Of a stretch of 64,000 nt of DNA, positions 35,023 through 46,208 are shown piece by piece. Under the pieces are notes generated by a model. That model did no database searches and was not told where the DNA came from. It saw only the letters and a list, made by a program, of their open reading frames with translations. Position numbers and translations under genes: made by a program. The stretch's first letter is position 1. Each line of letters starts with the position of its first letter. This DNA is from an uncultured Bacteroidota bacterium (lineage in GTDB: Bacteria; Bacteroidota; Bacteroidia; Flavobacteriales; Schleiferiaceae). The stretch is taken from assembly GCA_913057235.1 (NCBI GenBank), contig CAJXNI010000002.1, forward strand, positions 62,001 to 126,000, given 5' to 3'.

Positions 35023-37262
35023 TCGTTGGCTATAAACTCTCTAATGGCCTTCACTATTTGAGCGTTAGACTCTTTATTAGTCATTATTTCACGATGATTA
35101 CCCCGTAGTGGTACATGCTTACAAGTCTTGTATTTGCTTTGCCAGTATTTTAAAGAGGTGTTAGTCAATTCTAAGTTGGCGTTAGAGGAAAAATACAGAG
35201 ACTTGAGGTTGGTGGTTTTTATGTGTATGGCTCTCCTAAAGGCGGCTACTGCCTGACCAAATGGTCCAGAGGCTAATTCAGTAGGTACAATATTGTTATT
35301 GCTGGCCTTTCTAGAAAAGGCGTTTCTGATTTTTCTTACCAGGCCTGTAGAATGAAAATGATAAGGACCAGGGTTACTCACTCCATCATAATGGAAGGTA
35401 TCAATATGAATTACCTTTTGGCAATTTTTAGTTTGTTGCGCTAAATAATGAACCAAAAGTCCGTTAAGGCTATACCCCACTAGAACAGTGCTGGGTAGTT
35501 GCTGAATACAATCTTTCATTTTGAATATTGAATCTAGCAACAACTCATTGGACTGCGTAATTTTAAACAGGTCATAATGAAGCCAATAAGTGTTAAATTC
35601 TTGGTGCTTACCTTCCAAAAGATTTTTGAAGAACCTTTGTGCTCCAAAATGAGCTACCAAAATTAAATTAGGTCTGTCCTTCTTGATTTCACCGACTGAT
35701 TTAATTGAAAACAAAAAATCTCTTAACCATTCATTTTCATAGGCTTCAAGCAGTAAATTTATGGTGTGAAAGCTATGTAACAGGTCTTCCCGAAAGGGTA
35801 AACTTAATTTGCTGCAAATAGCTTCTCCTAATAGAAGCACGCCCAGGGAATCGCCTCCTAAATCAAAAAAGTAACTGTCATCATCATCAATGTTAGTATG
35901 ACCAAAGTGTTGGTAAAAACAACTTCTAATAATTTCTTTTACCCCTTGTTCTTTGGTTTTTAGGCCAAAGGGATTTTCCACTAATTTTAGCAGTTTCTCC
36001 TGATTCACTTTACCGCTATGCGTTTCTGGAAACTTTTGAAGATGAATAAATCGTGGGCTGAAGCCCATTTGTGCGTAGAGCGGCACTAATTCTTCAATTA
36101 AATAGATTTTTCCCGAGTAAAAGATTAAAACCTGACCATAACTTGAATAAGGGTTTTGTAAAGCTTTCACCTGCGTGACACCTGCTAAATTGAGAAGTAC
36201 CTGTTCTACAATTTTGAGATTTAACCATCGTCCTTTAACCTTTACCTGTTGCTGGGCGCGGCCTTTAAAATAAAGGGCTCCATCAGGAGCAAGCACGCCC
36301 AAATCACCCGTGGATGTCCAGCCATGCTCGTCATGTTCTACCTGTATTTCACCAAAGTCTTGCTGGTCTGGGGCTCTTAAAATTTTTACGGGTTTAACAG
36401 GATAGCCTAAAAGGTCGGGCTGGTACTGATGAAGCTCTGACTTTTGATAGGTCTTTTGAGCGATAGTTCGTAACTCTGTGGTAGCATAAGATATTTGAAG
36501 ACGGCACTTTGCGGGACATTTCTTGGCAAATAGCTGTAAATCCTCAGGTAGAATAGGCTCGGCCCCCAGGCACACAAACCGCAGGCTTTTAAAGGCTTCT
36601 GCATCATTTATACGGGCCAGGGTTCTAAATGCACTGCTGGGGAGTGAGCTGAAGTTCACATGGTTTTTCCGCCAGAAAGAAGGCAGTTCTTGAATGCCCA
36701 TTTTTTTGCTATCAAATAGAGCCAGGGTGGCCCCGGTGAGCAAAGCGGGCAGGTAGCAGGCTAAGCTGGCGCTGAAAGAAAAGCTGAAAATTTGATCAAT
36801 TACATCTGCCTCAGAAATGTGGTTATCACATATTTGACGTTGCGTATCTTCCCAGATAAAGGAGTTGGAGTGCTGCACCAGGCTTGGCTTTCCCGTACTT
36901 CCAGAAGTTTGGAACAAGCATAGGCATTCGGCTTCTAAAAACGCTGCTGTGCTCAGGCAAAAATCATTTTCCTCCAGCAGGGTCTTTCCAGGTAATAACT
37001 GGTCTTTGTTGCTACCGGTAACACTAAAGTAGGGGAGGCCCCAGTACAGAGCTGCCACCACATATTGCAGATGAACCAAGGGCTCTGCAGCCCTAATTTG
37101 CACCAATGCGTGGGAGCCTTTGCAGTGTTTAAACTCAGGTTGGTTCACACAAAATTTCTCTAAATCACGGTAGCTTAAGCTCTTTTGCTTAGCAACAATA
37201 GCCGCTTTAGCAGCATGTTCTCTAAAAACTTCTTTAAGCCTTGCTTGAAAAATGGTGTGCAT
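35019..37262 (-). CDS. Single-module NRPS: adenylation, carrier protein, thioesterase
   Basis: 747 residues. The adenylation domain (about 1-435) shows A3 TSGSTGKP (119-126), A5 SYATTE, A7 TSTGDLG (316-322), A8 GRAQQQVKVKGRW (334-346) and A10 SGKVN with Lys418. The carrier domain (about 440-510) has the phosphopantetheine site LGGDSL with Ser472. The thioesterase (about 530-747) has GYSLNG with Ser598 and a terminal catalytic-His motif RGNH (His723). There is no condensation domain. The A4 region reads FSFSFSAS where amino-acid-activating domains have FDxS, so the substrate may lack an alpha-amino group. The nucleophile elbow has Asn where Gly is usual. It overlaps the upstream GNAT gene by 29 bases. 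The product is unknown. Confidence 0.88.
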   Translation of the reverse strand: MHTIFQARLKEVFREHAAKAAIVAKQKSLSYRDLEKFCVNQPEFKHCKGSHALVQIRAAEPLVHLQYVVAALYWGLPYFSVTGSNKDQLLPGKTLLEENDFCLSTAAFLEAECLCLFQTSGSTGKPSLVQHSNSFIWEDTQRQICDNHISEADVIDQIFSFSFSASLACYLPALLTGATLALFDSKKMGIQELPSFWRKNHVNFSSLPSSAFRTLARINDAEAFKSLRFVCLGAEPILPEDLQLFAKKCPAKCRLQISYATTELRTIAQKTYQKSELHQYQPDLLGYPVKPVKILRAPDQQDFGEIQVEHDEHGWTSTGDLGVLAPDGALYFKGRAQQQVKVKGRWLNLKIVEQVLLNLAGVTQVKALQNPYSSYGQVLIFYSGKIYLIEELVPLYAQMGFSPRFIHLQKFPETHSGKVNQEKLLKLVENPFGLKTKEQGVKEIIRSCFYQHFGHTNIDDDDSYFFDLGGDSLGVLLLGEAICSKLSLPFREDLLHSFHTINLLLEAYENEWLRDFLFSIKSVGEIKKDRPNLILVAHFGAQRFFKNLLEGKHQEFNTYWLHYDLFKITQSNELLLDSIFKMKDCIQQLPSTVLVGYSLNGLLVHYLAQQTKNCQKVIHIDTFHYDGVSNPGPYHFHSTGLVRKIRNAFSRKASNNNIVPTELASGPFGQAVAAFRRAIHIKTTNLKSLYFSSNANLELTNTSLKYWQSKYKTCKHVPLRGNHREIMTNKESNAQIVKAIREFIAND

Positions 37263-37983
37263 AAAAAGTAGTGCAGACTTTAAAACCTTGTTGTTGCAAA
37301 TTTAGGCTACTAATGCCATCGGCATAAGCCCAACTGCATAATTTGGAAAAACCGAGCTTTGTCGCTTGTTGCAACCTAAATGCAATCATTTCTTTATGAA
37401 ACCCCCTTTTTTGAAAAGGTTTTAACACCACACCAGCCGATAAAAAGGCCTCCTGCTTTTTGGAAAACATAGCGCACAGCCCAACTGAACAACCCTTTAG
37501 TTGAACACGCCAAACTTTGTGATTGCTATGCCCTAGCAACTTCTTAAAATTGGTTAATACCTGAGGGTTAGCTGGGTCGGAAATAGATTTAAAGCCCTTT
37601 AAGTAGAGGCGAGCGTAGCAAGGGGCATGGGTTGGCTCTAATAGTGAAAAATCTAAGTCTGAGTGAAATTCAGTGCTTTTTGAAACATTCATTTCCAGTA
37701 AGTCAAAACGTTCGGTCAGGAATGGCTGGTGGGAGCAGTTTGGCTCAAGGGTGATCCATTTAAAGCGTTTGATTCCTTTGGCCAAATAGAATTTCTGGAC
37801 ATTTATAAAGTCAGGTTGGGTGAAGCTTGTTGCTGATAAGAGATAATTAAAATAATCAAGACCTTTAAAAAAATGAGCTTGTTTATCATTTATCTCGAGG
37901 CTCCCGCAAGCATTTCCTGCTTGAGCAAATTGCGCAACTCTAAATGCATCGTACTCAAAAATAAGGTGTTGATTGAAATTCAT
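37234..37983 (-). CDS. GNAT-family acyltransferase coupled to the NRPS gene
   Basis: 249 residues from ATG 37983; a longer frame to 38070 starts with TTG and is less likely. The C-terminal half has the GNAT acyl-CoA site: SAGVVLKPFQKRGFHKEMI, with QKRGFH at about 191-196 as motif A, and then SSLNLQQQGFKV as motif B. The N-terminal half has a similar strand/helix rhythm without these residues and may be a degenerate second GNAT domain. Its end overlaps the NRPS start by 29 bases. It probably acylates the NRPS product or supplies its substrate. TATATTTA at 38008-38015 could be its -7 box. Confidence 0.8.
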   Translation of the reverse strand: MNFNQHLIFEYDAFRVAQFAQAGNACGSLEINDKQAHFFKGLDYFNYLLSATSFTQPDFINVQKFYLAKGIKRFKWITLEPNCSHQPFLTERFDLLEMNVSKSTEFHSDLDFSLLEPTHAPCYARLYLKGFKSISDPANPQVLTNFKKLLGHSNHKVWRVQLKGCSVGLCAMFSKKQEAFLSAGVVLKPFQKRGFHKEMIAFRLQQATKLGFSKLCSWAYADGISSLNLQQQGFKVCTTFYAHHFSSKA

Positions 37984-38117
37984 CGAAATTTTGCGCAAGA
38001 ACCTCGGTAAATATACGCTGGTTCCTAACACTGGCCTTAATCTAGAGATGCTTTTACTTGCCACACTCAATCAATACTTTATCTTTGAGCTTTTATTAAC
38101 TCTAACTTTACATTCGT

Positions 38118-38837
38118 ATGAAAAAAATTTTACTTTCATTTTTTAGTGTTGTAACCTTTGGTGCTTTTGCGCAGGCCGATGTTTCCGCGCGTTTAGCAAG
38201 TCCAGCCGCCAACGCTACAATTACTGCCGGTACCCAGTTTAACTTTGATGTAGTTATCAAAAATGAGGGTACTGAGCCTGTTGACATGCAAGACACTTTG
38301 TTTTATCTACCCGTTATTAACGGAAGCTATCTGGGCAATGGCCAGGGAGGTATAGTTGGATGGGGTATTTTTACCACCATTAATCCTGGTGATTCTATCA
38401 CTGAATCTCGTCAGTTAAATATCTCTGGAGGCTCTTCTGGTAATCTTACCTTTTGTGCCGAGGTAATTGTGGTAGGCGCTGGTTGGACTGGCGTTACTGA
38501 AACGGATACCGTTAATAATATTGGTTGCAACCCAATTTCCTACAATGCAGGAGGCGGAGTAAGTATCAGTGAAATTAGCTTGGTAAACAGCATGGACAAC
38601 TCTTACTACAACAACGGTACTTTCTTTGTAAGAATGGCGAACTATTCTTTTGACAACCGTGCTGAGATGAAGGTGTACAATACCATGGGTGCCGAGGTTT
38701 TCAGCAGCGAATTAGCGCCTAACGGATCTTCTTTAGTGCAAGACGTAGACCTTAGCCAACTAGACAATGGCATTTACATTGTAAAAGTGGCGGGCGGTAA
38801 CAACGCAGCCGTTACTCACAAAATCATGGTGAAGTAA
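38118..38837 (+). CDS. Small T9SS-exported protein with CARDB-like domain
   Basis: 239 residues. The signal peptide ends at GAFAQ. A beta-rich domain follows (FDVVIKNEGTEPVDMQD, then INPGDSITESRQLN), the strand pattern of CARDB/Ig-like adhesive modules. The last 80 residues (FVRMANYSFDNRAEMKVYNTMG, LDNGIYIVKV, THKIMVK) form a type A T9SS C-terminal sorting domain. No catalytic motif is visible. A possible promoter is TTTG (38084) with TAACTTTA (38103-38110). A terminator follows, so it is monocistronic. Confidence 0.85.
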   Translation: MKKILLSFFSVVTFGAFAQADVSARLASPAANATITAGTQFNFDVVIKNEGTEPVDMQDTLFYLPVINGSYLGNGQGGIVGWGIFTTINPGDSITESRQLNISGGSSGNLTFCAEVIVVGAGWTGVTETDTVNNIGCNPISYNAGGGVSISEISLVNSMDNSYYNNGTFFVRMANYSFDNRAEMKVYNTMGAEVFSSELAPNGSSLVQDVDLSQLDNGIYIVKVAGGNNAAVTHKIMVK

Positions 38838-38863
38838 GAATAAACTTCCTATACTTTTTAGAA

Positions 38864-38893
38864 AGCCCTCCCCGTTGCGGAGGGCTTTTTTTA
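38864..38893 (+). terminator. Rho-independent terminator after the T9SS cargo gene
   Basis: AGCCCTCC, a 7-base loop, GGAGGGCT and then seven T residues: an 8-bp GC-rich stem with a U-tract. Confidence 0.92.
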
Positions 38894-38948
38894 TGGCAGC
38901 CCTAAAGTAGGTTCTTTTGTGGCAGAAGCCTTAGTTTCGCTTGCCTAG

Positions 38949-40187
38949 ATGCCCAGAAGCGCTCAAAAATACGTAGCCCTCTTACTTCTCATGCTGGCCA
39001 GTGAGGCAGTTTTTATGCTGCCCTTTGTGGTGGCCCGCGTGTTTAGGCCCACCTTTTTACATGCCTTTGAGCTTACCAATTTTCAATTGGGTAGTGCTTT
39101 TTCAGCCTATGGCCTAAGCGCCATGCTGAGTTACTTTCTAGGGGGCCCCTTGGCCGATAAATTCCCGCCCCGCAAGCTTATGGCGCTGTCTTTAGTGGTA
39201 ACCGGGCTTAGCGGATTCTTCATGGCCACGCTTCCGGGTTTAGGGGCCCTAACTATTTTGTACGCCTTTTGGGGGGTAAGCAGTATTTTACTTTTTTGGG
39301 CTGCTTCCATTAAGTCCATTCGCCAGTTAGGCGGTACTGATCAAGGCTTGGCTTTTGGTTCAGTAGATGCCGGCCGCGGGCTTTTGGCGGCCGTGGTAGC
39401 TTCAGCATCAGTGCTGTTGATGGAGTTTCTCTTGCCTGTGCCTGCAGAAGAAGCCCAAGCCGAAATGCTTTCCTCGGCTTTAAGCCAAATCATAAATGGT
39501 TTTAGCGCATTTATTTTAATTCTAGGGCTATTGGTTTGGTGGCTCTTTCCCAAGCGTCAACAACCGCAGAAGGCCAGTACCGCCATTGTTTGGAAACAGG
39601 TGCTGCATAGGCCGCAGGTTTGGTGGCAGGCTCTGGTGGTGCTTTGCGCTTACGTGGGGTACAAGGTAACCGATGATTTTTCGCTCTACGCCAGCGATGC
39701 GCTCAATTTTAATGACGTAAAAGCCGCCCACATGGGAACCATTTCCTTTTGGATGCGACCGGTGGCTGCGCTCTTGGCAGGCTTTTTAGGAGACCGTTTC
39801 CGGCACTCAAAAGTCATTCTCTGGTTTTTTGCCATCATGCTAGTAGGGAGTCTTTTAATGGCTAGTGGTTTTCTGTCTCATTTTAGGGTGTGGGCCACCG
39901 CCTTAAACATTGCCGCTCTCAGTTTGGGCATATACGGGGTGCGTGGCTTGTACTACGCGCTGCTGCAAGAGGCTCATTTGCCCATGAGCATAACAGGCAG
40001 CGTGGTAGGGTTTGTTTCTGTGGTGGGTTATACTCCCGATATTTTCATGGGACCGTTGATGGGCTATTTTCTGGATCGATATCCCGGTATAACCGGCCAC
40101 CAATGGGTTTTCGCTTTTTTGGCAGGCTTTAGTCTCCTGGGGCTGGTAGCCGCAAGGGCTTTTCAAGTGAGGAAACCAAAGGTTTAA
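38949..40187 (+). CDS. Major facilitator superfamily transporter
   Basis: 412 residues with about 12 membrane helices in two bundles and the loop 2-3 motif GGPLADKFPPRKLMALS. A second such motif, GFLGDRFRHSKVI, precedes helix 8. The helix-4 region contains FWAASIKSIRQLGG and a long central loop (PKRQQPQKAS). The pattern suggests the organophosphate:phosphate antiporter-like or sugar-phosphate group, but the substrate cannot be read. TAGTTTCG at 38932-38939 may be its -7 box, which would put transcription start very near the ATG. Confidence 0.9.
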   Translation: MPRSAQKYVALLLLMLASEAVFMLPFVVARVFRPTFLHAFELTNFQLGSAFSAYGLSAMLSYFLGGPLADKFPPRKLMALSLVVTGLSGFFMATLPGLGALTILYAFWGVSSILLFWAASIKSIRQLGGTDQGLAFGSVDAGRGLLAAVVASASVLLMEFLLPVPAEEAQAEMLSSALSQIINGFSAFILILGLLVWWLFPKRQQPQKASTAIVWKQVLHRPQVWWQALVVLCAYVGYKVTDDFSLYASDALNFNDVKAAHMGTISFWMRPVAALLAGFLGDRFRHSKVILWFFAIMLVGSLLMASGFLSHFRVWATALNIAALSLGIYGVRGLYYALLQEAHLPMSITGSVVGFVSVVGYTPDIFMGPLMGYFLDRYPGITGHQWVFAFLAGFSLLGLVAARAFQVRKPKV

Positions 40188-40190
40188 ACC

Positions 40191-40499
40191 TCAAACCTTT
40201 TTCAGGCGCTCTTCATACTCTTGGTTGCTCATATTGGTTTTAAGCGCCTCACTATTGAGTTTCGCCAAAGGCTCCTTGCTCTTAAATTCGCTTTCGGCCA
40301 ATTCTTCACCGGCCTTACAAATGGGGCAGTACATAAAGCGTTGATTTTTGGTAGGTATAACTGGCACAAAAAACAAGCTTATATAGTATGTGGTTTTAGA
40401 CAAGAGCCAGTGGCGGGTATTGTGGCAATGGGTGCAGGTTTTTTCCTCTACCGGTCCTACGGTTTTGGTTACCGGATGGTATCCGAAAATGAAAATCAT
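40191..40499 (-). CDS. Small zinc-ribbon protein
   Basis: 102 residues from ATG 40499; a longer frame to 40556 begins with a weak start. CTHCH (C-x2-C) and CPICK (C-x2-C) frame a domain with FGYHPVTKTVGPVEEKTCTH and a hydrophobic YISLFFVPVIPTK between the pairs. This is the zinc-ribbon_15 type found in small bacterial proteins. The C-terminus is charged (NQEYEERLKKV). Function is unknown. It is convergent with the MFS gene. Confidence 0.8.
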   Translation of the reverse strand: MIFIFGYHPVTKTVGPVEEKTCTHCHNTRHWLLSKTTYYISLFFVPVIPTKNQRFMYCPICKAGEELAESEFKSKEPLAKLNSEALKTNMSNQEYEERLKKV

Positions 40500-40620
40500 A
40501 GTGCTGTATATTTTAGCTGGCTTCAGAATTAATCCATAGCCAGAAACCAACGTCAAAATGCTTTATAAACCGCTAACTTAAAAACTCTGTTGAAAAGGCA
40601 AGCTGAGTAAGCAATCATAA

Positions 40621-43195
<2,575 letters not shown>

Positions 43196-43199
<4 letters not shown>

Positions 43200-44077
43200 A
43201 AAATTTAATAGGCACAGGGGTGGCCCTAATTACCCCTTTTAACGCACAACATCAAATTGATTTTAACGCACTGGAGCGTCATATTTCGCATTGCATAGAA
43301 GGTGGGGTAGAGTACCTGGTGGTGATGGGCACCACGGGTGAAAATGCTACTTTAAGCGCAGCCGAAAAAAATCAAGTACTAGCCGCTGCAAAAGAAGCGA
43401 ATAATGGCCGGGTGCCCTTGGTTTACGGCATTGGCGGAAGCAACACCGCGCAATTGGTCGAAACAATTGAAATCACCAATTTAGAAGGGGTAAGTGCTAT
43501 TCTTTCGGTGTCGCCTTACTACAACAAGCCTACGCAAGAAGGCATTTACCAGCATTACAAAACCTTGAGTGAGGCCGCTCCCTTGCCCATCATTTTATAC
43601 AATGTGCCCGGGCGTACAGGTTCCAATATTTCCGCAGAAACCACTTTGCGTCTCGCGCGCGATTTTGACAACATTATTGGTATAAAAGAAGCCAGTGGCG
43701 ATTTAGAGCAAGTGATGGAAATCATTAACCAGCGCCCAGAAGGCTTTTTGGTAATAAGTGGTGAAGACAACCTCACCTTGCCCATCATTGCCTCGGGGGG
43801 CGATGGAGTGATTAGTGTAAGTGGTCAAGCCTTTCCATCGGTTTTTACCGAAATGGTACGCAATGCCCTGGCCGGTGAAATTAAAACCGCCCAAAAGTTA
43901 CACTACCGCCTATTTGAAGTAACCAAGCTACTCTTTGCTGAAGGCAACCCGGGTGGAGTAAAAGCAGCCTTAGACTTGCAAAAAATTTGTGAGCCCTACT
44001 TGCGCCAGCCTCTTTGGAAAGTATCTCAAGGTTTAAGAGAGGCTATTGCCGATGAGATTGAAAAGCAACAATTGTAA
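43196..44077 (+). CDS. dapA: 4-hydroxy-tetrahydrodipicolinate synthase
   Basis: 293 residues, class I aldolase barrel. GTGVALITPF at the start, VVMGTTGENATLS, PIILYNVPGRTG with Tyr135, and IIGIKEASGD with the Schiff-base Lys164 are intact. It condenses pyruvate and aspartate semialdehyde at the branch point to lysine and diaminopimelate for peptidoglycan. It ends the ligA-DUF6913-dapA operon and is followed by a terminator. Confidence 0.97.
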
Positions 44078-44100
44078 GGGCTTTGACACTAATATTCCCC

Positions 44101-44132
44101 AAGCTCACGGATTCAACTCTGTGAGCTTTTTT
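44101..44132 (+). terminator. Rho-independent terminator after dapA
   Basis: AAGCTCAC, a 12-base loop (which can extend the stem by a few pairs), GTGAGCTT and then a T-run: 8-bp perfect core stem. Confidence 0.88.
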
Positions 44133-44137
44133 AATTC

Positions 44138-44168
44138 TTGCAGGTCCTTAGTAGAAAATTTACCTTGC
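44138..44168 (+). promoter_or_regulatory. Promoter of the TM2-domain gene
   Basis: TTG (44138-44140), 20 bases, TACCTTGC (44161-44168), close to TAnnTTTG. It follows directly after the dapA terminator and ends 18 bases before the ATG at 44187. Confidence 0.5.
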
Positions 44169-44186
44169 TCTTTTCAAATCAACTAT

Positions 44187-44549
44187 ATGCAAAACCAAAA
44201 GCTCTTTACCCTAGTACCTGGCCTTACCCATGAAGAAATCAAATTTTTGGGCCCACTAGCCGAAGATTTAACCGACCAGCAAATTGAAACTTTTGCCAAT
44301 ATCTATAGCGGTCGCAGAAAATCACCTGATACCATTTTACTAACAGCCTTATTGGGCTTTGTAATTGCAGCCGGAGTGCACCGATTTATTTTAGGCCAAA
44401 TTGGTATGGGAATATTATACCTGCTCACGGGGGGACTATGCTTTATTGGCACCATTGTAGACTTAGTAAACTACAAAAGCATGACTCTTGCTTTTAATGA
44501 GGAACAAGCCCATGAAGCAAAAGCCATGACCCTCTCAGTGTATTCTTAA
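44187..44549 (+). CDS. TM2 domain-containing membrane protein
   Basis: 120 residues from ATG 44187; a longer frame starting at 44046 would cross the dapA terminator. The TM2 core is AALLGFVIAAGVHRFILGQIGMGILYL followed by GGLCFIGTIVDLV, two helices joined by the conserved DRF/HRFxLG turn. The N-terminal 45 residues are soluble. TM2 proteins are of unknown function in bacteria. Confidence 0.85.
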   Translation: MQNQKLFTLVPGLTHEEIKFLGPLAEDLTDQQIETFANIYSGRRKSPDTILLTALLGFVIAAGVHRFILGQIGMGILYLLTGGLCFIGTIVDLVNYKSMTLAFNEEQAHEAKAMTLSVYS

Positions 44550-44685
44550 ATATTGAAGTGAAACTTTGCCAAGTTTTTTGAGAATGTATTTCTGGTAGTT
44601 TTTGACCGAAAAGTTTTAGAAAGTGCACCTTAGACTTAAGGAGATTACAGTTTTTTCTGAAATTTAAGATCTCAATTCAACCATC

Positions 44686-45234
44686 ATGCGCAAATTTACT
44701 TGGATTTACGGCCTTTTGGCTGGTATCATTAGCTCTTTAGGTTTTTTATTAATGGCTCCTGCCCAAGGTGAAACCATCAATTTTGACAGAAGCGAAAGCA
44801 TGGGCTATGCCGCTATGCTACTGGGTTTTGTAGGCATTCTAATTGCCATAACCCAGTATCGTGCTAAACACTACCGAAACATTAGTTTTGCTAAGGCCTT
44901 TAAAATAGGTCTGTTCATTTCCCTCATTGCAAGCCTTATTTATTGCGCAACCTGGGAGTACTACTATCAAAATTACGCCTCTGATTTTGCGGAACAATAT
45001 ATGGCCTACCAACGCGAAACCATGAGTGAAGAGGGCATGACGGAAGTTGAAATAAATCAAAGCTTGGCGGCTCAGGAAGATTTTTTTGAAGCCTACAAAA
45101 ATAACCTGGCCATACGCATGGGGGTTACCAGCCTGGAAATTTTACCGGTAGGCCTGGTGATTACATTATTAGCCGCTTTACTTTTTGGTGTTTTGCTTAG
45201 AAAATCTAAAGATGAAGAATCTGAATATATATAG
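44686..45234 (+). CDS. DUF4199 family membrane protein
   Basis: 182 residues with four hydrophobic segments (WIYGLLAGIISSLGFLLM, YAAMLLGFVGILIAI, AFKIGLFISLIASLIYC, GLVITLLAALLFGVLL). Between the third and fourth is the family's extracytoplasmic Glu/Met-rich loop (AYQRETMSEEGMTEVEINQS). It is the third member of the DUF4199 group in this window, after those at 1764 and the broken copy at 24376. The function is unknown. Confidence 0.85.
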   Translation: MRKFTWIYGLLAGIISSLGFLLMAPAQGETINFDRSESMGYAAMLLGFVGILIAITQYRAKHYRNISFAKAFKIGLFISLIASLIYCATWEYYYQNYASDFAEQYMAYQRETMSEEGMTEVEINQSLAAQEDFFEAYKNNLAIRMGVTSLEILPVGLVITLLAALLFGVLLRKSKDEESEYI

Positions 45235-45261
45235 CCTTGTAAAGTGAACTAAATGAGTTTT

Positions 45262-45297
45262 AAAGGCCGGGGTAAAAGTTTACCTTGGCCTTTTATT
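45262..45297 (+). terminator. Terminator hairpin abutting the rhomboid start
   Basis: AAAGGCCGGGGTAAA, an AG loop and TTTACCTTGGCCTTT pair along their full length with two G-T wobbles, followed by a T-rich tract. It ends the DUF4199 transcript, but lies only a few bases before the rhomboid ATG at 45302. TACCTTGG in its 3' arm may also serve as the rhomboid -7 box. Confidence 0.75.
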
Positions 45298-45301
45298 ATT
45301 T

Positions 45302-46120
45302 ATGGAATTATCGTTTTCGGCCTTATTGTTAATCATATTCAACGTAGGGGTATCCTTTTTGGCCTTTAGAGATCAAGGTCTTTTTCAAAAGCTATTATTT
45401 CAGGTAAATGAGGTGAAAGCGGGGCAGTGGTATCGCCTGGTTTCCGCAGGCTTTTTGCATGTAGATTGGAATCACCTCTTTTTTAACATGTTTACTTTTA
45501 ACTTTTTTGCCAACTCTGTAAGTGATGTTTTAGGCACTGGCACTATGGTAGCGGTGTATGCCGGCAGTTTACTGGGCGGAAATTTACTGGCTCTACTTTT
45601 TAACCGAAACAATCCTTTATACCGGGCAGTTGGGGCCAGCGGTGCGGTAAGTGGTATTGTGTACGCTTCCATTGCCCTTAACCCTGGCATGAATCTTTTT
45701 CTGTTCTTTATACCCATACCCATACCAGCATGGGTTTTTGGGGTGGGCTTCATTCTTTACTCTTTGTACGGCATGGGTAAGGCCAATGACAACATCGGTC
45801 ATGAAGCGCACCTGGGAGGCGCCATATCGGGCTTGCTTTTAACCATTGCATTCTTTCCGGCTGTCATCAATTCCAATCCGCTAACCATCATTTATATTCT
45901 TGTGCCCGCAGTGGTGGTATTTATAGTTAAGTTGGTAAAGCCCCAATTGCTAAATCTTTCGCAGGCTCAGCAGCACAGTGCTTATAATGTAGATGACGCT
46001 TATCGCGATAAGCGAGCCCATAAAGAACAGGAGCTTAACCGAATTCTGGAAAAAATTTCTACACAAGGTAAGGATAGCCTTACGCAAGATGAACAGCAGT
46101 TCCTAGAAAAAAATCAATAA
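45302..46120 (+). CDS. Rhomboid family intramembrane serine protease
   Basis: 272 residues with six or seven helices. The rhomboid catalytic pair is Ser113 in GASGAVSG and His170 in HEAHLGG; WNHLFFNM supplies the conserved His/Asn of helix 2. It cleaves single-pass membrane proteins inside the bilayer. The C-terminal 60 residues (NLSQAQQHSAYNVDDAYRDKRAHKEQELNRILEKIS) form a soluble helical tail often seen in Bacteroidota rhomboids. Substrates are unknown. Confidence 0.95.
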   Translation: MELSFSALLLIIFNVGVSFLAFRDQGLFQKLLFQVNEVKAGQWYRLVSAGFLHVDWNHLFFNMFTFNFFANSVSDVLGTGTMVAVYAGSLLGGNLLALLFNRNNPLYRAVGASGAVSGIVYASIALNPGMNLFLFFIPIPIPAWVFGVGFILYSLYGMGKANDNIGHEAHLGGAISGLLLTIAFFPAVINSNPLTIIYILVPAVVVFIVKLVKPQLLNLSQAQQHSAYNVDDAYRDKRAHKEQELNRILEKISTQGKDSLTQDEQQFLEKNQ

Positions 46121-46208
46121 CCTGTTGATTTTTAGAATGTAGATTACGCAATATTGTAAAAACAACGAGCAAAGCCTTGGGTTGACTTGGTAATCTCAAC
46201 ACTAACCC

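Noticed and set aside
44046-44186. Longer N-terminus for the TM2 gene
   Set aside because: It would cross the dapA stop and terminator and the promoter found at 44138-44168.
46141-46196. AGATTAC ... GTAATCT inverted repeat before the GH3 gene
   Set aside because: Seven pairs over a 42-base loop is likely by chance in an AT-rich gap and has no adjoining promoter or T-run.
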